From the NCBI RefSeq assembly GCF_022678645.1, contig NZ_JALBWV010000071.1, positions 1 to 40,997 on the forward strand: a stretch of 40,997 nt of DNA, in the 5' to 3' direction. The notes beneath the pieces were generated by a model, which was not told where the DNA came from, ran no database searches, and saw only the letters and a program-made list of their open reading frames with translations. The position numbers and the translations under genes were made by a program. Positions 1 through 8,184 of this stretch are shown here, in pieces. This DNA comes from Saccharopolyspora soli. Its GTDB lineage: Bacteria; Actinomycetota; Actinomycetes; Mycobacteriales; Pseudonocardiaceae. The first letter of the stretch is position 1. The number at the start of each line of letters is the position of its first letter.

Positions 1-4
1 AGCC

Positions 5-44
5 ATGGCCCGTCCCCGCAGCCGGGGACACGGGGACGGGCCAT
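5..44. terminator. Perfect 14-bp inverted repeat (hairpin) at the window edge
   Basis: The arms at 5-18 and 31-44 (ATGGCCCGTCCCCG and its exact complement) are separated by 12 bases. The stem is very GC-rich and would form a strong hairpin. There is no T-run after it, as is common for actinobacterial terminators. It may end a gene lying outside the window to the left, but it could equally be the end of a mobile element. Confidence 0.5.
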
Positions 45-590
45 ACCCACAACCCAACACCGAAAACGCCGCCGTCCGGCCAGGAGCACGGCCCTCACCG
101 ACGGCGGCGCGGCGAAAGAGGTGACGATCGGAAAGGGCGGAGGCGCCGTGCTATTCGCCCCGGCATCTCGTGTCCGGTCACCGACTCTGACGCCGCACCA
201 TCGAACCAAGGACCCAAGCTCTCGACCGACGCCGCATGTTTCTGGTCGCCCTGACAGCATTCCGTCTGGGTAGTTTGAGGTTCCGGCCGGTTGAGTCGCA
301 GTTCGCTGGGATGCGGGTGCTCGCAGTGGCCTCGGGCAGCCGGGTCCACGGCTTGCATGCTGGGGCGTTGATGACGCGGTTGCGCAAGGTGATCACGCGG
401 CGGGTGCCGGAGCCGGTCCCGCCGGGAGGTCGCTGGGCACGGCGCGAACGGCCGATCTGGTGCAGCCGCAGCTGTACTCCGTCCTCGTCCCCCACACGAA
501 AGACCAAGCCCGGACCCGTGAACCCGGCGCCCACCCGACGTGACAACCGGGCCGAAACCCAATCGATGTCACTTCCGTGATCGGGATTCG
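45..590. other. Stretch with no convincing gene
   Basis: Both strands carry overlapping open frames (for example 178-660 on the minus strand and 236-580 on the plus strand). Their translations are arginine- and proline-rich, resemble GC-skew shadows, and match no family I recognise. No good ribosome binding site stands in front of any of them. I see no gene here; it may be degraded DNA continuing from the hydrolase remnant next to it. Confidence 0.4.
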
Positions 591-593
591 GAG

Positions 594-890
594 ACAGCGT
601 GTCCGAGGACGACGGCGGGTCCGTGGCCGAGTTCGTTGATGACGTGCGCGATGTCGGCACCGAGGTCGTCGATGGTGACGCCGGTCATCGGTCCGGTCGA
701 TCGTCCGATGCCGCGCGGTTGGGGACGTAGGACGCGGTAACCCGCGCTGGCCAAGGCGGCGGTGAACGCGTTGAAGTCCTCGCCGCCGTCCCGGCCGTAG
801 ACGGCAGGATCACCACGTCGGGTCCGGCGCCGTCGACGTCGGTCTCGATCAACGCACCATCCGCGGCAACGAGTTCCTGTGCCGGTTCAT
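594..890 (-). pseudogene. Alpha/beta hydrolase N-terminal remnant, fused to a broken NAD kinase
   Basis: Reading the minus strand, a strand-helix pattern typical of alpha/beta hydrolases appears: GPDVVILPS, then after a frameshift DFNAFTAALASAGYRV, RPQPRGIGRS and finally AVVLGHA, which leads into the nucleophile elbow. The sequence stops there, before the catalytic Ser region is complete, and the acid and His parts are absent. At its 5' side it is joined directly to the truncated NAD kinase reading frame. At least one frameshift (near 795) and a 3' truncation make it non-functional. Family assignment is from these motifs only. Confidence 0.6.
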
Positions 891-896
891 GACTCG

Positions 897-1461
897 GCCC
901 GCCGGCGGCGAAGCTGTAGGCGGTGGACCCGGTCGGGGTCGCGACGACGACGGCGTCGGCGGCGTAGCGGACGAACGGGTGCCCTTCGATGTGGATCTCG
1001 ACCGCCGCCATCGGGCGGCCAGGAGCGCGCACCAGAGCGATGTCGTTGAACGCGACCGCACAACCATCCGCGCTGGTGATCTGCAACCCGGATCGCTCCT
1101 CGACGGTGAAGCGGTTCTCGTCCACAGCGCACAGCGCCGAATCCAGGTCCGAAGGGTCGATCTCGGGCAGGAAACCCAGCCGCCCGAGGTTCACCCCGAG
1201 CACTGGCACCCGGTGTGCCTGGGCAAGCGCAAGAGCGCGAAGCATCGTGCCGTCACCACCGAGGCTGACCAGGAGATCGGCGCGCTGGCCCACCAGGGCG
1301 GTCTCCAGGGGCGTGATCGGGTACTGGTAGGCGGCGACCTCCTCGGCCAAACCGCAGACCTCGATTCCTCGGGCGACCGCCCACGCCCCGATCGTCTCGA
1401 GCACCTCGGAACACCGCCGACTGGGATGCAGAACGAGACCAACGCTCTTGACCAATCCCAT
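897..1461 (-). pseudogene. NAD kinase, 3'-truncated
   Basis: The ATG at 1461 has a GGGGG-type ribosome binding site and opens a frame with the hallmarks of NAD kinase (ATP + NAD+ to NADP+): SLGGDGTMLRAL (the GGDGT phosphate-binding motif), GVNLGRLGFL, and TPTGSTAYSFAAGGP in the C-terminal domain. Immediately after AGGP the homology stops and the frame runs into an alpha/beta hydrolase fragment, so roughly the last 100 residues of the family are missing. It could still give a roughly 190-residue protein with a foreign tail, but that would lack much of the substrate and oligomer domain. A separate C-terminal NAD kinase piece lies at about 8585-8886 on the other strand. Confidence 0.75.
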
Positions 1462-1606
1462 GACCGGCCCCCTTTCACGCCACCGGCCCCGACCAACTCG
1501 AACACAAGACGCCGGTCGGCCGGAACATTCGGGCGAACTCGGCGAGAGCGGACTCCATGGGTCTGCGCGGGGTTCGGGGATGTGGCAGGAGGCGGCGGCA
1601 TCTTTG

Positions 1607-3124
1607 TTAGAGATGGTGGCTGGCGCGTTCCGATGATCGTGTCGGCGCGGCGGTGGACCCCTCTCGTGATCGATGCATCACCGTCTCGATGATCGCCATT
1701 ACCAGAGCCAGCAGCATGAATCCCGCTGCGCACAACAGCGCACTGGATATCGCCACGGCGTAGTGGCGTCCGGTCGCGGACAGCACCGTGTAGAAGACGC
1801 TGGCCAGCGCGGCGGTCCCGATCGCCGCACCGATGCGTTGCGCGGTCTGGAGCGCCCCACCGGCCGCGCCCGCCATCCGCACCGGCACCCGCTCCAGTGT
1901 CAGGGTGATGTTCGGCGAGGTCACCGCGCCACTGCCGAGCCCGGCCACCAGCAGTAACACCGACGTCAGCCACACCACCGGACCGCCGTCGGCAAGGCGC
2001 AGGGTCAGCGCGGTTCCCACCAGCCCGGACACAGCTGCCACCAGACCGATCACCGTCAACCAGCGTCCCAGCCGGGCCACGAGCCCTCCGGCGACCACTG
2101 CGGAGACCGCGACGCCCAACGCGAACGGAGTGACCATCAGCCCCGAACGCAGCGGCGAGTAGCCCTGTCCGTTCTGGAAGAACAGCGCGAATACCAGCCA
2201 GATGCCGGTGAATCCCATGTAGTAGGTCAACGCGATGCCCACCCCGGGTGGATAGCCCGGCGTGCGGGCCAGCCGCGGATCCAGCAGGGGCTGCATACCC
2301 CGGTGCATGGTCCTGTGTTCCCACCACAGGAACGCGGCGAACAACACCGCAGCCACCAAGAACGACCACCACAACTTGCTCAGTCCACCGCTTTCGGAAC
2401 TGTCCACCAGTGGCAGCAGCAGACCGAGGACTCCGCCGCCGAGCAGTAGCGAGCCAACCAGGTCAAAGTGCGCCGAACCCCAACCGGAGCGCGGTGTCAC
2501 GGGCACGAGTCGGCTGGCGAGAACGAGCGCCAACAACCCGATCGGCACGTTGACGTAGAAGATCAAACGCCAGTCACTCGGCCCCGGGACCGCGGCCAGG
2601 ATAAGACCGCCGACCACCGGACCAACTGCGGTGGCCAGCCCGGTGGTGGAGCCGAAAACACCGAACGCCTTCCCGCGCTCGGCACCACGGAACAGCTCCT
2701 GGATCAGGCCCGAGGTTTGCGGGGCCAGCAGCCCGGCGGCGACGCCCTGCAGCAGCCGCGCTACCACCAACAACTCGTGACTCGGCGCCGCCCCGCACAA
2801 CGCGCTCGTGGCCACGAATGCCACCAGCGCGATCAAGAACATCCTGCGCCGCCCTACCGTGTCACCCAACCGTCCCGACGGCACCAGCACGAGACCGAAC
2901 GTCAGGGCGTATCCGGAAACCACCCACTGCGCAGCGCCCGGTGATGCACCCAGATCGCGCTGAATAGACGGCAGCGACACGTTGACGATGCTGACGTCGA
3001 GCAGGCTCATGAACACTGCCGCCTGGGTCACCGCCAGCGCCCACCACCGCCGCCGATCGGGGACGTAATCCTCATCCGACGCTCCCGCCGCCGACCGTGG
3101 TGGGCGCGCAGCTTCGGATGTCAT
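1607..3124 (-). CDS. DHA2-family MFS drug/proton antiporter
   Basis: A 505-residue integral membrane protein of the major facilitator superfamily, 14-helix DHA2 (EmrB/QacA) type, which exports hydrophobic compounds in exchange for protons. Near residues 41-52 LLDVSIVNVSLP matches the DHA2 helix-1 signature. GRLGDTVGRRR (84-94) is motif A between helices 2 and 3, and GVFGSTTGLATAVGPVVGG (155-173) resembles the antiporter motif C. I chose the ATG at 3124 because GAGGGG lies about 8 bases upstream and the start fits the family's short hydrophilic N-terminus; an upstream in-frame extension lacks these. It diverges from the receiver gene at 3320. The substrate cannot be read from sequence. Confidence 0.9.
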   Translation of the reverse strand: MTSEAARPPRSAAGASDEDYVPDRRRWWALAVTQAAVFMSLLDVSIVNVSLPSIQRDLGASPGAAQWVVSGYALTFGLVLVPSGRLGDTVGRRRMFLIALVAFVATSALCGAAPSHELLVVARLLQGVAAGLLAPQTSGLIQELFRGAERGKAFGVFGSTTGLATAVGPVVGGLILAAVPGPSDWRLIFYVNVPIGLLALVLASRLVPVTPRSGWGSAHFDLVGSLLLGGGVLGLLLPLVDSSESGGLSKLWWSFLVAAVLFAAFLWWEHRTMHRGMQPLLDPRLARTPGYPPGVGIALTYYMGFTGIWLVFALFFQNGQGYSPLRSGLMVTPFALGVAVSAVVAGGLVARLGRWLTVIGLVAAVSGLVGTALTLRLADGGPVVWLTSVLLLVAGLGSGAVTSPNITLTLERVPVRMAGAAGGALQTAQRIGAAIGTAALASVFYTVLSATGRHYAVAISSALLCAAGFMLLALVMAIIETVMHRSREGSTAAPTRSSERASHHL

Positions 3125-3226
3125 CGGATGCCCCTCGTCTGCGGTGTCCAAATCCGGCCAGTCACCTTGGAGAGCATGCGCCCGCCACAGACGGGAAGTC
3201 CTCGGCGCCAGCACCCGTCCTCGCTG

Positions 3227-3237
3227 GGGGCTAGCTG
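3227..3237 (+). promoter_or_regulatory. GGGGCTAGCTG element upstream of the receiver gene
   Basis: This 11-mer recurs exactly at 4464-4474, upstream of the LuxR-type response regulator. Here it lies between the divergent DHA2 transporter (start 3124) and the receiver gene (start 3320). Finding the same sequence in front of both regulator genes suggests a shared binding site, but two copies are weak evidence. Confidence 0.3.
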
Positions 3238-3319
3238 CAAACCAGACCCACGAACCGTGCGGTTCCAGTTAGCAGGGATGCGTGCGGCGGGCCGCGGTTG
3301 CCATGCTCAGGTGGTGGTG

Positions 3320-3697
3320 GTGCGTTGTGTGATCGTCGATGACAGCCCCGGCTTCCTGGCCGCGGCTCGCCGGCTGTTGGCGGCGCAGGGGATCACGGTC
3401 GCCGCCGTGGCGTCCAACGGTGAGGAGGCGCTGCAGCGGGTCGAGGAGCTGCGACCGGATGTGGTGCTGGTCGACATCAATCTCGGCGAGGAGAGCGGTC
3501 TGGAGCTAGCCGGTCAGCTGTCCCGTCGGACAGATCCGGCGCCGTGGATCATTCTGATTTCCGCCCACGCCGAGCAGAACTATCGCGACCTGGTCACTGA
3601 CAGCCCGGCCATCGGGTTCCTACCCAAGGTCGCCCTGTCCGCCCGCGCCATCGACGACCTGCTCGGCGATGCGGCTACCGGGCCTCGAGAAAGGTGA
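3320..3697 (+). CDS. Stand-alone receiver-domain response regulator
   Basis: A 125-residue protein consisting of one receiver (CheY-like) domain with no output domain. The acidic pocket (DD at 7-8), the phospho-acceptor Asp52 in VLVDINLG, Ser81 in ILISAHAE and Lys103 in FLPK are all present, so phosphorylation is expected. The frame extends upstream to ATG 3278, but the GTG at 3320 gives the usual length and puts the first beta-strand at the N-terminus; the exact start among several GTG codons (3311-3320) is uncertain. Its 3' end overlaps the convergent LuxR-type regulator gene by 23 bp. It probably modulates phosphoryl flow from the neighbouring histidine kinase (inference). Confidence 0.85.
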   Translation: MRCVIVDDSPGFLAAARRLLAAQGITVAAVASNGEEALQRVEELRPDVVLVDINLGEESGLELAGQLSRRTDPAPWIILISAHAEQNYRDLVTDSPAIGFLPKVALSARAIDDLLGDAATGPRER

Positions 3698-4328
3698 CCA
3701 CGGCCAGCACCCGGCGGTGGTCGTCCTCGGTCTCCGGCAAGCTCAGTTTGGTCAGGATGCTGCGGACGTGTTTCTCGACCGTCCCCTCGGTGACCCAGAG
3801 CTGGTGGGCGATGCCGACGTTGGACCTGCCCTCGGCCATCAACGCCAGCACCTCCCGCTCCCGACTGCTCAGCACGGCCAGGGGGTCCTCGCGGCGCCGG
3901 GCCGACACCAGCTCCTGCACCAGCGCCGGGTCGACCACCGTGCCCCCCTCGGCGATCCGCTGGAGCGTGTCGAGGAACTCGGCGACATCGGCAACCCGGC
4001 TCTTCAGCAGATACCCCACCCCGGAGCCGCTGGCCAGCAGTTCCATCGCGTGCTCGACCTCGGCGTAGGCGGAGAGCACCAGGATGCCCGCGGAGGGGAG
4101 TTCCTGGCGGATCACCCGAGCTGCCTCCAGGCCTTCCGCGGTATGGGTCGGGGGCATCCGAATGTCCACCACCACCAGATCGGGGCGGTGATCCCGAACC
4201 AACGTGAGGAGTACGGAGGCGTCGTCGGCCTGCCCCACCACCTCGAAACCCGACCGATCGAGCAGGCTGGCCAGACCCTCGCGGAGCAGGACGTCGTCTT
4301 CAGCCAAAATCACCCGGGTGCCGGTCAT
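3675..4328 (-). CDS. NarL/LuxR-type two-component response regulator
   Basis: A 217-residue regulator. The N-terminal receiver domain has an acidic cluster at EDD (10-12), phospho-acceptor Asp55 (VVVDIRMPP), Ser86 and Lys109. The C-terminal LuxR-type helix-turn-helix spans about residues 152-196 (LSSREREVLALMAEGRSN, then EGTVEKHVRSILTKL). The ATG at 4328 is preceded by GGTGGAGG at good spacing. It lies 158 bp downstream of the histidine kinase on the same strand and is its probable partner. Such pairs regulate stress, redox or antibiotic responses in actinobacteria; the signal here is unknown. The gene end overlaps the opposing receiver gene. Confidence 0.92.
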   Translation of the reverse strand: MTGTRVILAEDDVLLREGLASLLDRSGFEVVGQADDASVLLTLVRDHRPDLVVVDIRMPPTHTAEGLEAARVIRQELPSAGILVLSAYAEVEHAMELLASGSGVGYLLKSRVADVAEFLDTLQRIAEGGTVVDPALVQELVSARRREDPLAVLSSREREVLALMAEGRSNVGIAHQLWVTEGTVEKHVRSILTKLSLPETEDDHRRVLAVVTFLEAR

Positions 4329-4463
4329 GGCCGCGCCTCCACCCAGTCGCGGTTTCGCGCCCCCGTCACGCCACCAGTATCGGCCAACCTGCGCCTTTAT
4401 ACGGACCGGAGGCTGTATGGGGAGCGGACTCACCCTTCGCCTGGTGGCCGCTAGCTGGCATTC

Positions 4464-4474
4464 GGGGCTAGCTG
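4464..4474 (+). promoter_or_regulatory. Second GGGGCTAGCTG element, upstream of the LuxR-type regulator
   Basis: An exact copy of the 11-mer at 3227-3237, in the 158-bp gap between the kinase and regulator genes. A shorter related GCTAGCTGGC sits just before it at 4450-4459, giving a tandem arrangement. It could be an autoregulatory operator of the response regulator (inference). Confidence 0.3.
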
Positions 4475-4486
4475 ACCGGCGTCGCC

Positions 4487-5986
4487 TCAGGACGGTCTGC
4501 TGTTCGCTTGCTCGACGGGAAGCGACACCTCGATCACCGTGCCTTGGCCGACGGGGCTGGTGATGTCGACAGATCCGCCGATTGCCTCGACCCTGTCCCG
4601 CAATCCGATCAGACCCGATCCCCCTCGCGGTTCCGCCCCGCCGGCACCGTCGTCACGGACGCACAGCCGCAGTGTGCTGTCGTGCCGCTCGACGGTTACC
4701 TCCACGTGTGATGCGTCGGCATGCTTGATCGTATTGGTGAGCGCCTCGGACACGACGTAGTACGCCGTCACCTCCACCGGAGGTGCATACCGACAGCTGG
4801 TGTCGACGTGCAGCTCGACCGGGACAGCGCTTCGCCGGGCGAGTGCACGCAGTGCCGGGCCGAGGCCGCCCTCGGACAGGATCGCGGGGTGCAGACCGCG
4901 CGAGATCTCGCGTAGCTCCTCCAGCGCTTCGGCGAGTCTCCCGGTGATGCGGCCGATGTGGGCGTATAGCTCCGGTACCTCCTCGGACACCGCATCCTGG
5001 ACCATGCGCAGCTCGAGCGCCAGCGAGATGAGCCGTTGTTGCGCACCATCGTGCAGATCCCGCTCCAGTCGCCGCCGCGCCTCGTCCGCGGCGGCGACCA
5101 CCCGCGCGCGTGACGCGGCGAGCTCAGCCCGGGCCTCCGCGTTCTCGATGGAGACGGCGATGAGCTCGCTGAAGCTCGCGAGCTGTGCCTCCGTGTTCGC
5201 CGGGAAGGGTTCGTCGTGCTTCCGCGAGGCCGCGATCACCCCCCACGGCCGCCCGGCCACGAGGATCGGGCAGCCAACCGACGAGCGGATACCCAGCTCA
5301 CGCGCTTCTCGGGCGATCGCACCTGTGGCGTCGGCGAAGCTCTCGACCCGAACCGGACCACCGCTGTGGCCCGCGTAGCGGGCGATGCTCGGCCCGTCGA
5401 GGGTCCACCGCGTGCCGACGGCCGGTTGGACTTGCACCCTGCTCCAGACGGCCACGCCGGTCACGGTCCCGTCCGCTTCGAAGTGCTCTAGGCGCGCGAG
5501 ATCGGCACCTGCGAGCAGGCCGACCTCGCGAGTCACGGCCTCGAAAACCTCTGACGGCGGGGCCGACCGCGCGATCAGTGTCGCGATTCGGCGTAACGCG
5601 GACTGCTCCTCCGACAAGCGGGCCGACTCCAGCGCCGCCCGCCGCTGCCGGGACGCGAGCCGGCCCACGACGACCGCCGTGACGAGGAAGACGCCCAACG
5701 CGGCGAGGCTCTGCGACTCCGCAACGCTGAACGAATAGCCGGGGGAAAAGAACGCATACGCGTAGACCGCGGTGCCCAGGAGCGCGGTGATCGCCGCAAG
5801 CACGGTATCCCACAGGATCGCCACTGACATGACCGCCAGCAGGTAGAGCACCAGCAGGTAAGGCGCCGGAACGATCGGATCGAGGAGCGCGACCACGCCG
5901 GTCACCGCCGCGACCATCGCCACGCTGGCGAGCAGCCCGTACAACCAGCGTGCGACGGGCGACCTCATTCGCCGCCGCGCTCTCAT
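4487..5986 (-). CDS. Membrane histidine kinase (DUF4118-GAF-HisKA_3-HATPase)
   Basis: A 499-residue sensor kinase. Residues about 14-110 form four closely spaced membrane helices of the KdpD-like DUF4118 type. Residues about 135-285 are a GAF sensor domain (GIRSSVGCPILVAGRPWGVI). The HisKA_3 dimerisation and phosphoacceptor helix carries His312 in ERDLHDGAQQRL. The ATPase domain has the N-box (SEALTNTIKHA, Asn418), G1 (DDGAGG) and G2 (GSGLIGLRDRV). The ATG at 5986 was chosen because the membrane region starts just after it; no strong ribosome binding site is seen, and ATG 5968 is possible. Its likely target is the LuxR-type regulator immediately downstream. The layout resembles DevS/DosS-like GAF kinases, but heme-binding residues cannot be assigned. 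Confidence 0.9.
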   Translation of the reverse strand: MRARRRMRSPVARWLYGLLASVAMVAAVTGVVALLDPIVPAPYLLVLYLLAVMSVAILWDTVLAAITALLGTAVYAYAFFSPGYSFSVAESQSLAALGVFLVTAVVVGRLASRQRRAALESARLSEEQSALRRIATLIARSAPPSEVFEAVTREVGLLAGADLARLEHFEADGTVTGVAVWSRVQVQPAVGTRWTLDGPSIARYAGHSGGPVRVESFADATGAIAREARELGIRSSVGCPILVAGRPWGVIAASRKHDEPFPANTEAQLASFSELIAVSIENAEARAELAASRARVVAAADEARRRLERDLHDGAQQRLISLALELRMVQDAVSEEVPELYAHIGRITGRLAEALEELREISRGLHPAILSEGGLGPALRALARRSAVPVELHVDTSCRYAPPVEVTAYYVVSEALTNTIKHADASHVEVTVERHDSTLRLCVRDDGAGGAEPRGGSGLIGLRDRVEAIGGSVDITSPVGQGTVIEVSLPVEQANSRPS

Positions 5987-5995
5987 CACTACCCG

Positions 5996-6033
5996 CGCGG
6001 CACCCCAATGGATCACGCGGCACCCCAATGGAT
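5996..6033 (+). repeat. 18-bp direct repeat just upstream of the kinase start
   Basis: The sequence cgcggcaccccaatggat occurs at 5996-6013 and again at 6016-6033, separated by 2 bp, giving a 20-bp period (about two helical turns). It starts 10 bp upstream of the kinase ATG. It may be a tandem operator or a local duplication. Confidence 0.6.
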
Positions 6034-6363
6034 ATCGCCTGCGATGCGCACCACCATACGCACGGGATGCCACTACGGCCTCCGCGGAAGTGGGGAGCGT
6101 GGCTGGCCGCAGTGCACCTCTCCGGTCAGGAACTGGGCTTGGCCCGAAGGGCCGGTCTTTCGCGTCGTTCTTGCTCATCGAGACGACCAGATCGGCCGGG
6201 ACAGCGCGCAGTCACTCGTTCGCCGAGGTTCTCGGCCTGAGTCTGCCCGGTCACGCGGCCATTGCCTTCATCTACGAGATGCCGCCGCGACCTTCGTGGG
6301 TGATTTTCATGCGCACGAGCTCTTTCGTGGCTGGCTTCCCGGCTCGCCACGGTCACCTGGTGG
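6034..6363. other. Intergenic stretch between the histidine kinase and Ser/Thr kinase
   Basis: Frames on both strands run through this stretch (for example 6126-6356 on the minus strand) but encode low-complexity Arg-rich sequence with no recognisable family. It probably holds the histidine kinase promoter. I see no gene. Confidence 0.4.
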
Positions 6364-7323
6364 TCATGTTGGGCTCCTCCGGAGGGCGGCCTCGGCCTGA
6401 TCGGCCGTCAGCCGCTGGTGCGGCTGCTTGGCCAGCAGGCCTTCGATGACCGGGCGCAACGGGCCCGCAGGCAGCAACGGTGCGGGCTCGTGCTCGTCCT
6501 CGGTCATGTCGGTGATGGTGGCCACGAGGTCGTCCTTGTTGAAGGGCGTTCTGCCCTCGACGGCCGCGAACAGTGTCGCGCCGAGTGAGTACAGGTCGGA
6601 CGCCGGCCTGGCTGGATCCTTGTGGAGCTGCTCGGGCGAGGCGTAGGCCGGGCTGCCAGCGAACATGTGCGGACAGTCGGCGCCGTCGGCCGCGGCGCAC
6701 GCGATGCCGAAGTCGGTGAGAACCACACGCCCGCCATCGCAGAGGTACACGTTGCCCGGCTTGACGTCGCAGTGGACGATGCCCGCCCGGTGTGTCGCCC
6801 GCAGCGCCTTCAACAACGACAGTCCGACACGGGCCACCTGCTCGACCGGGAGCGGCCCGTCAGCCTGAATCGCCTCGGCAAGCGTTCGCCCCGACAGCAA
6901 CTCCATGACGATCCAGGGGTGCCCGTTCTCCATGACCAGGTCATAGATCCGGATCACGCCGTCGTGTTTGACACGCGCGGCCGCACGTGCCTCGCCGAGC
7001 GCCCGCACCAAGGCCGCCTTGCGGCACTTCTCGGAAACGGGATCGCTCACAGTGAGCTGCTTTAGCGCCACAGACCGGTGCAGCAGCTCATCCACGGCGG
7101 CCCAAACCAGTCCCATTCCCCCGCGACCCAGTACCGACCGCAAGGTGTAACGGTTGGCCACGAGCCGCCCGGCAGGCCCTGACACGTGACCTGCTGCGGG
7201 AGCGGTCTCGGCACACGTGGTCGCCGGTCGCTCCGCGAGCGTCGGACGTAAGTCCGTATCGGGTGGGTCCGCGAGCGCCTTCATAGGGGTAACGATGCGC
7301 TGGTGTCCGCCTGATGTCGTCAC
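6364..7323 (-). CDS. Soluble Hanks-type Ser/Thr protein kinase
   Basis: A 319-residue protein that is essentially one eukaryotic-like kinase domain after a roughly 57-residue disordered leader. The glycine loop (LGRGGMGLVW, 65-74), Lys88 in VALK, Glu111, the catalytic loop HCDVKPGNV (184-192, with Cys in the usual HRD Arg place), DFG (204-206) and the SPEQL substrate loop are all present. There is no transmembrane segment or PASTA domain, unlike PknB, so it acts in the cytoplasm. The HCD variant marks a non-RD kinase, which often does not need activation-loop phosphorylation. The GTG at 7323 gives the longest form; ATG 7284 is an alternative, and neither has a clear ribosome binding site. A perfect CCGGCTAGCCGG palindrome lies upstream at 7345-7356. 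Confidence 0.88.
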   Translation of the reverse strand: MTTSGGHQRIVTPMKALADPPDTDLRPTLAERPATTCAETAPAAGHVSGPAGRLVANRYTLRSVLGRGGMGLVWAAVDELLHRSVALKQLTVSDPVSEKCRKAALVRALGEARAAARVKHDGVIRIYDLVMENGHPWIVMELLSGRTLAEAIQADGPLPVEQVARVGLSLLKALRATHRAGIVHCDVKPGNVYLCDGGRVVLTDFGIACAAADGADCPHMFAGSPAYASPEQLHKDPARPASDLYSLGATLFAAVEGRTPFNKDDLVATITDMTEDEHEPAPLLPAGPLRPVIEGLLAKQPHQRLTADQAEAALRRSPT

Positions 7324-7344
7324 GGCGAGCGCCCAACCTCGCTA

Positions 7345-7356
7345 CCGGCTAGCCGG
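7345..7356. promoter_or_regulatory. 12-bp perfect palindrome upstream of the Ser/Thr kinase
   Basis: CCGGCTAGCCGG sits 22 bp before the GTG start. A dimeric regulator could bind it. With no second exact copy in a promoter, it is only a candidate site. Confidence 0.3.
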
Positions 7357-7704
7357 AATCCTGCCGTGCACACGAGTCGGCATCGATGGTGCGTCGAGTG
7401 GCGCCTTTTCCTGAACCTCGTTGTACCGTACTGAACTGCACGGGTTTGTCCCGAGCTTCGTCTAGCTTTTTCGCAGGTGAACGTCCTTTGTGGACAGCAC
7501 TGGCGTCAATGGGTCGTGGGTGCGATCTCGCCGTCCCTACCGCGAGTTGACCCAGTGCGTGGGGCGCCACCCCGGACATCTCCGGCGTGGCGCTGGTGGT
7601 GACATGGTCGTCGGGAAGGGCTTCGTTGCCGTTCTCGCAATAGCGTCCGCTGACTCTCCCTCGACCAGCGGTGACGCGGCCAGAAGCACCGACGTCGCCG
7701 CTGC
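7357..7704. other. Degraded stretch without an intact gene
   Basis: No frame here has a ribosome binding site with recognisable protein sequence. It follows the aldo/keto reductase remnant (minus strand, ending near 7705) and probably consists of eroded coding DNA plus the Ser/Thr kinase promoter. Confidence 0.4.
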
Positions 7705-7870
7705 TAGGCCGCCACCCGCGCGAACAACGCGAAGCGCGAGCCCAACTCGCCGGCGCGGGCGATCCCGCCCAGCAGACTCCACGGCAGGAACGCGATGTCC
7801 ATTTCCGCGCACAGGTCGCGCTCCGACTCGCTGAACCGAAAAGCCGGTGAGAACTGGTTTTGCACGCTGA
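7705..7870 (-). pseudogene. Aldo/keto reductase C-terminal fragment
   Basis: One minus-strand frame reads NQFSPAFRFSESERDLCAEM followed by DIAFLPWSLLGG and RAGELGSRFALFARVA, then a stop. This matches the mid-barrel part of aldo/keto reductases (NxFSP, AxLPWSPLGG). No N-terminal catalytic tetrad and no C-terminus are present. It is fused to the end of the DUF1275 fragment. It is a different sequence from the intact aldo/keto reductase at 9329. Confidence 0.6.
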
Positions 7871-7909
7871 CCAGACGACCGCGGCAGCGGGCATCGAACG
7901 GCAGGTTTC

Positions 7910-8165
7910 ACTTGAGGTGACAGACGTGCGAGCACCGCGCCGGAGAGGAACCGACGATCGCGACCGCGGATACCGCTGGGGACAGTCCGGTTCCCTGTTG
8001 CAGGGCGAAGCCCAGGAACACCACGTTGCCGGTCATATCGGCGACGAACACGTGCCCCAACGACAGCTAGCTCACCGCATCGATGAGCCCGGTGGCCGCG
8101 GTCAGCACTAGGAGGAACGGGGCCAGCACGCGGTGGTCGAACGGGCTTGAGCGCCAATCCCTGCC
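7910..8165 (-). pseudogene. DUF1275 (YoaK-family) membrane protein fragment
   Basis: The minus-strand frame reads APFLLVLTAATGLIDAVS, then an in-frame TAG (near 8069), then LSLGHVFVADMTGN and VVFLGFALQQGTG. TGLIDAVS and the GHVFVANMTGN-like motif are characteristic of DUF1275 membrane proteins. The stop codon and the loss of the C-terminal two thirds show a pseudogene. It lies between a VIT1 fragment and an aldo/keto reductase fragment on the same strand. Confidence 0.65.
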
Positions 8166-8184
8166 CGTTCGAACCGACGCGCGT

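Noticed and set aside
1191..2372. 393-residue minus-strand frame overlapping the DHA2 pump and NAD kinase
   Set aside because: It is out of frame with both genes and has no coherent hydrophobic pattern.
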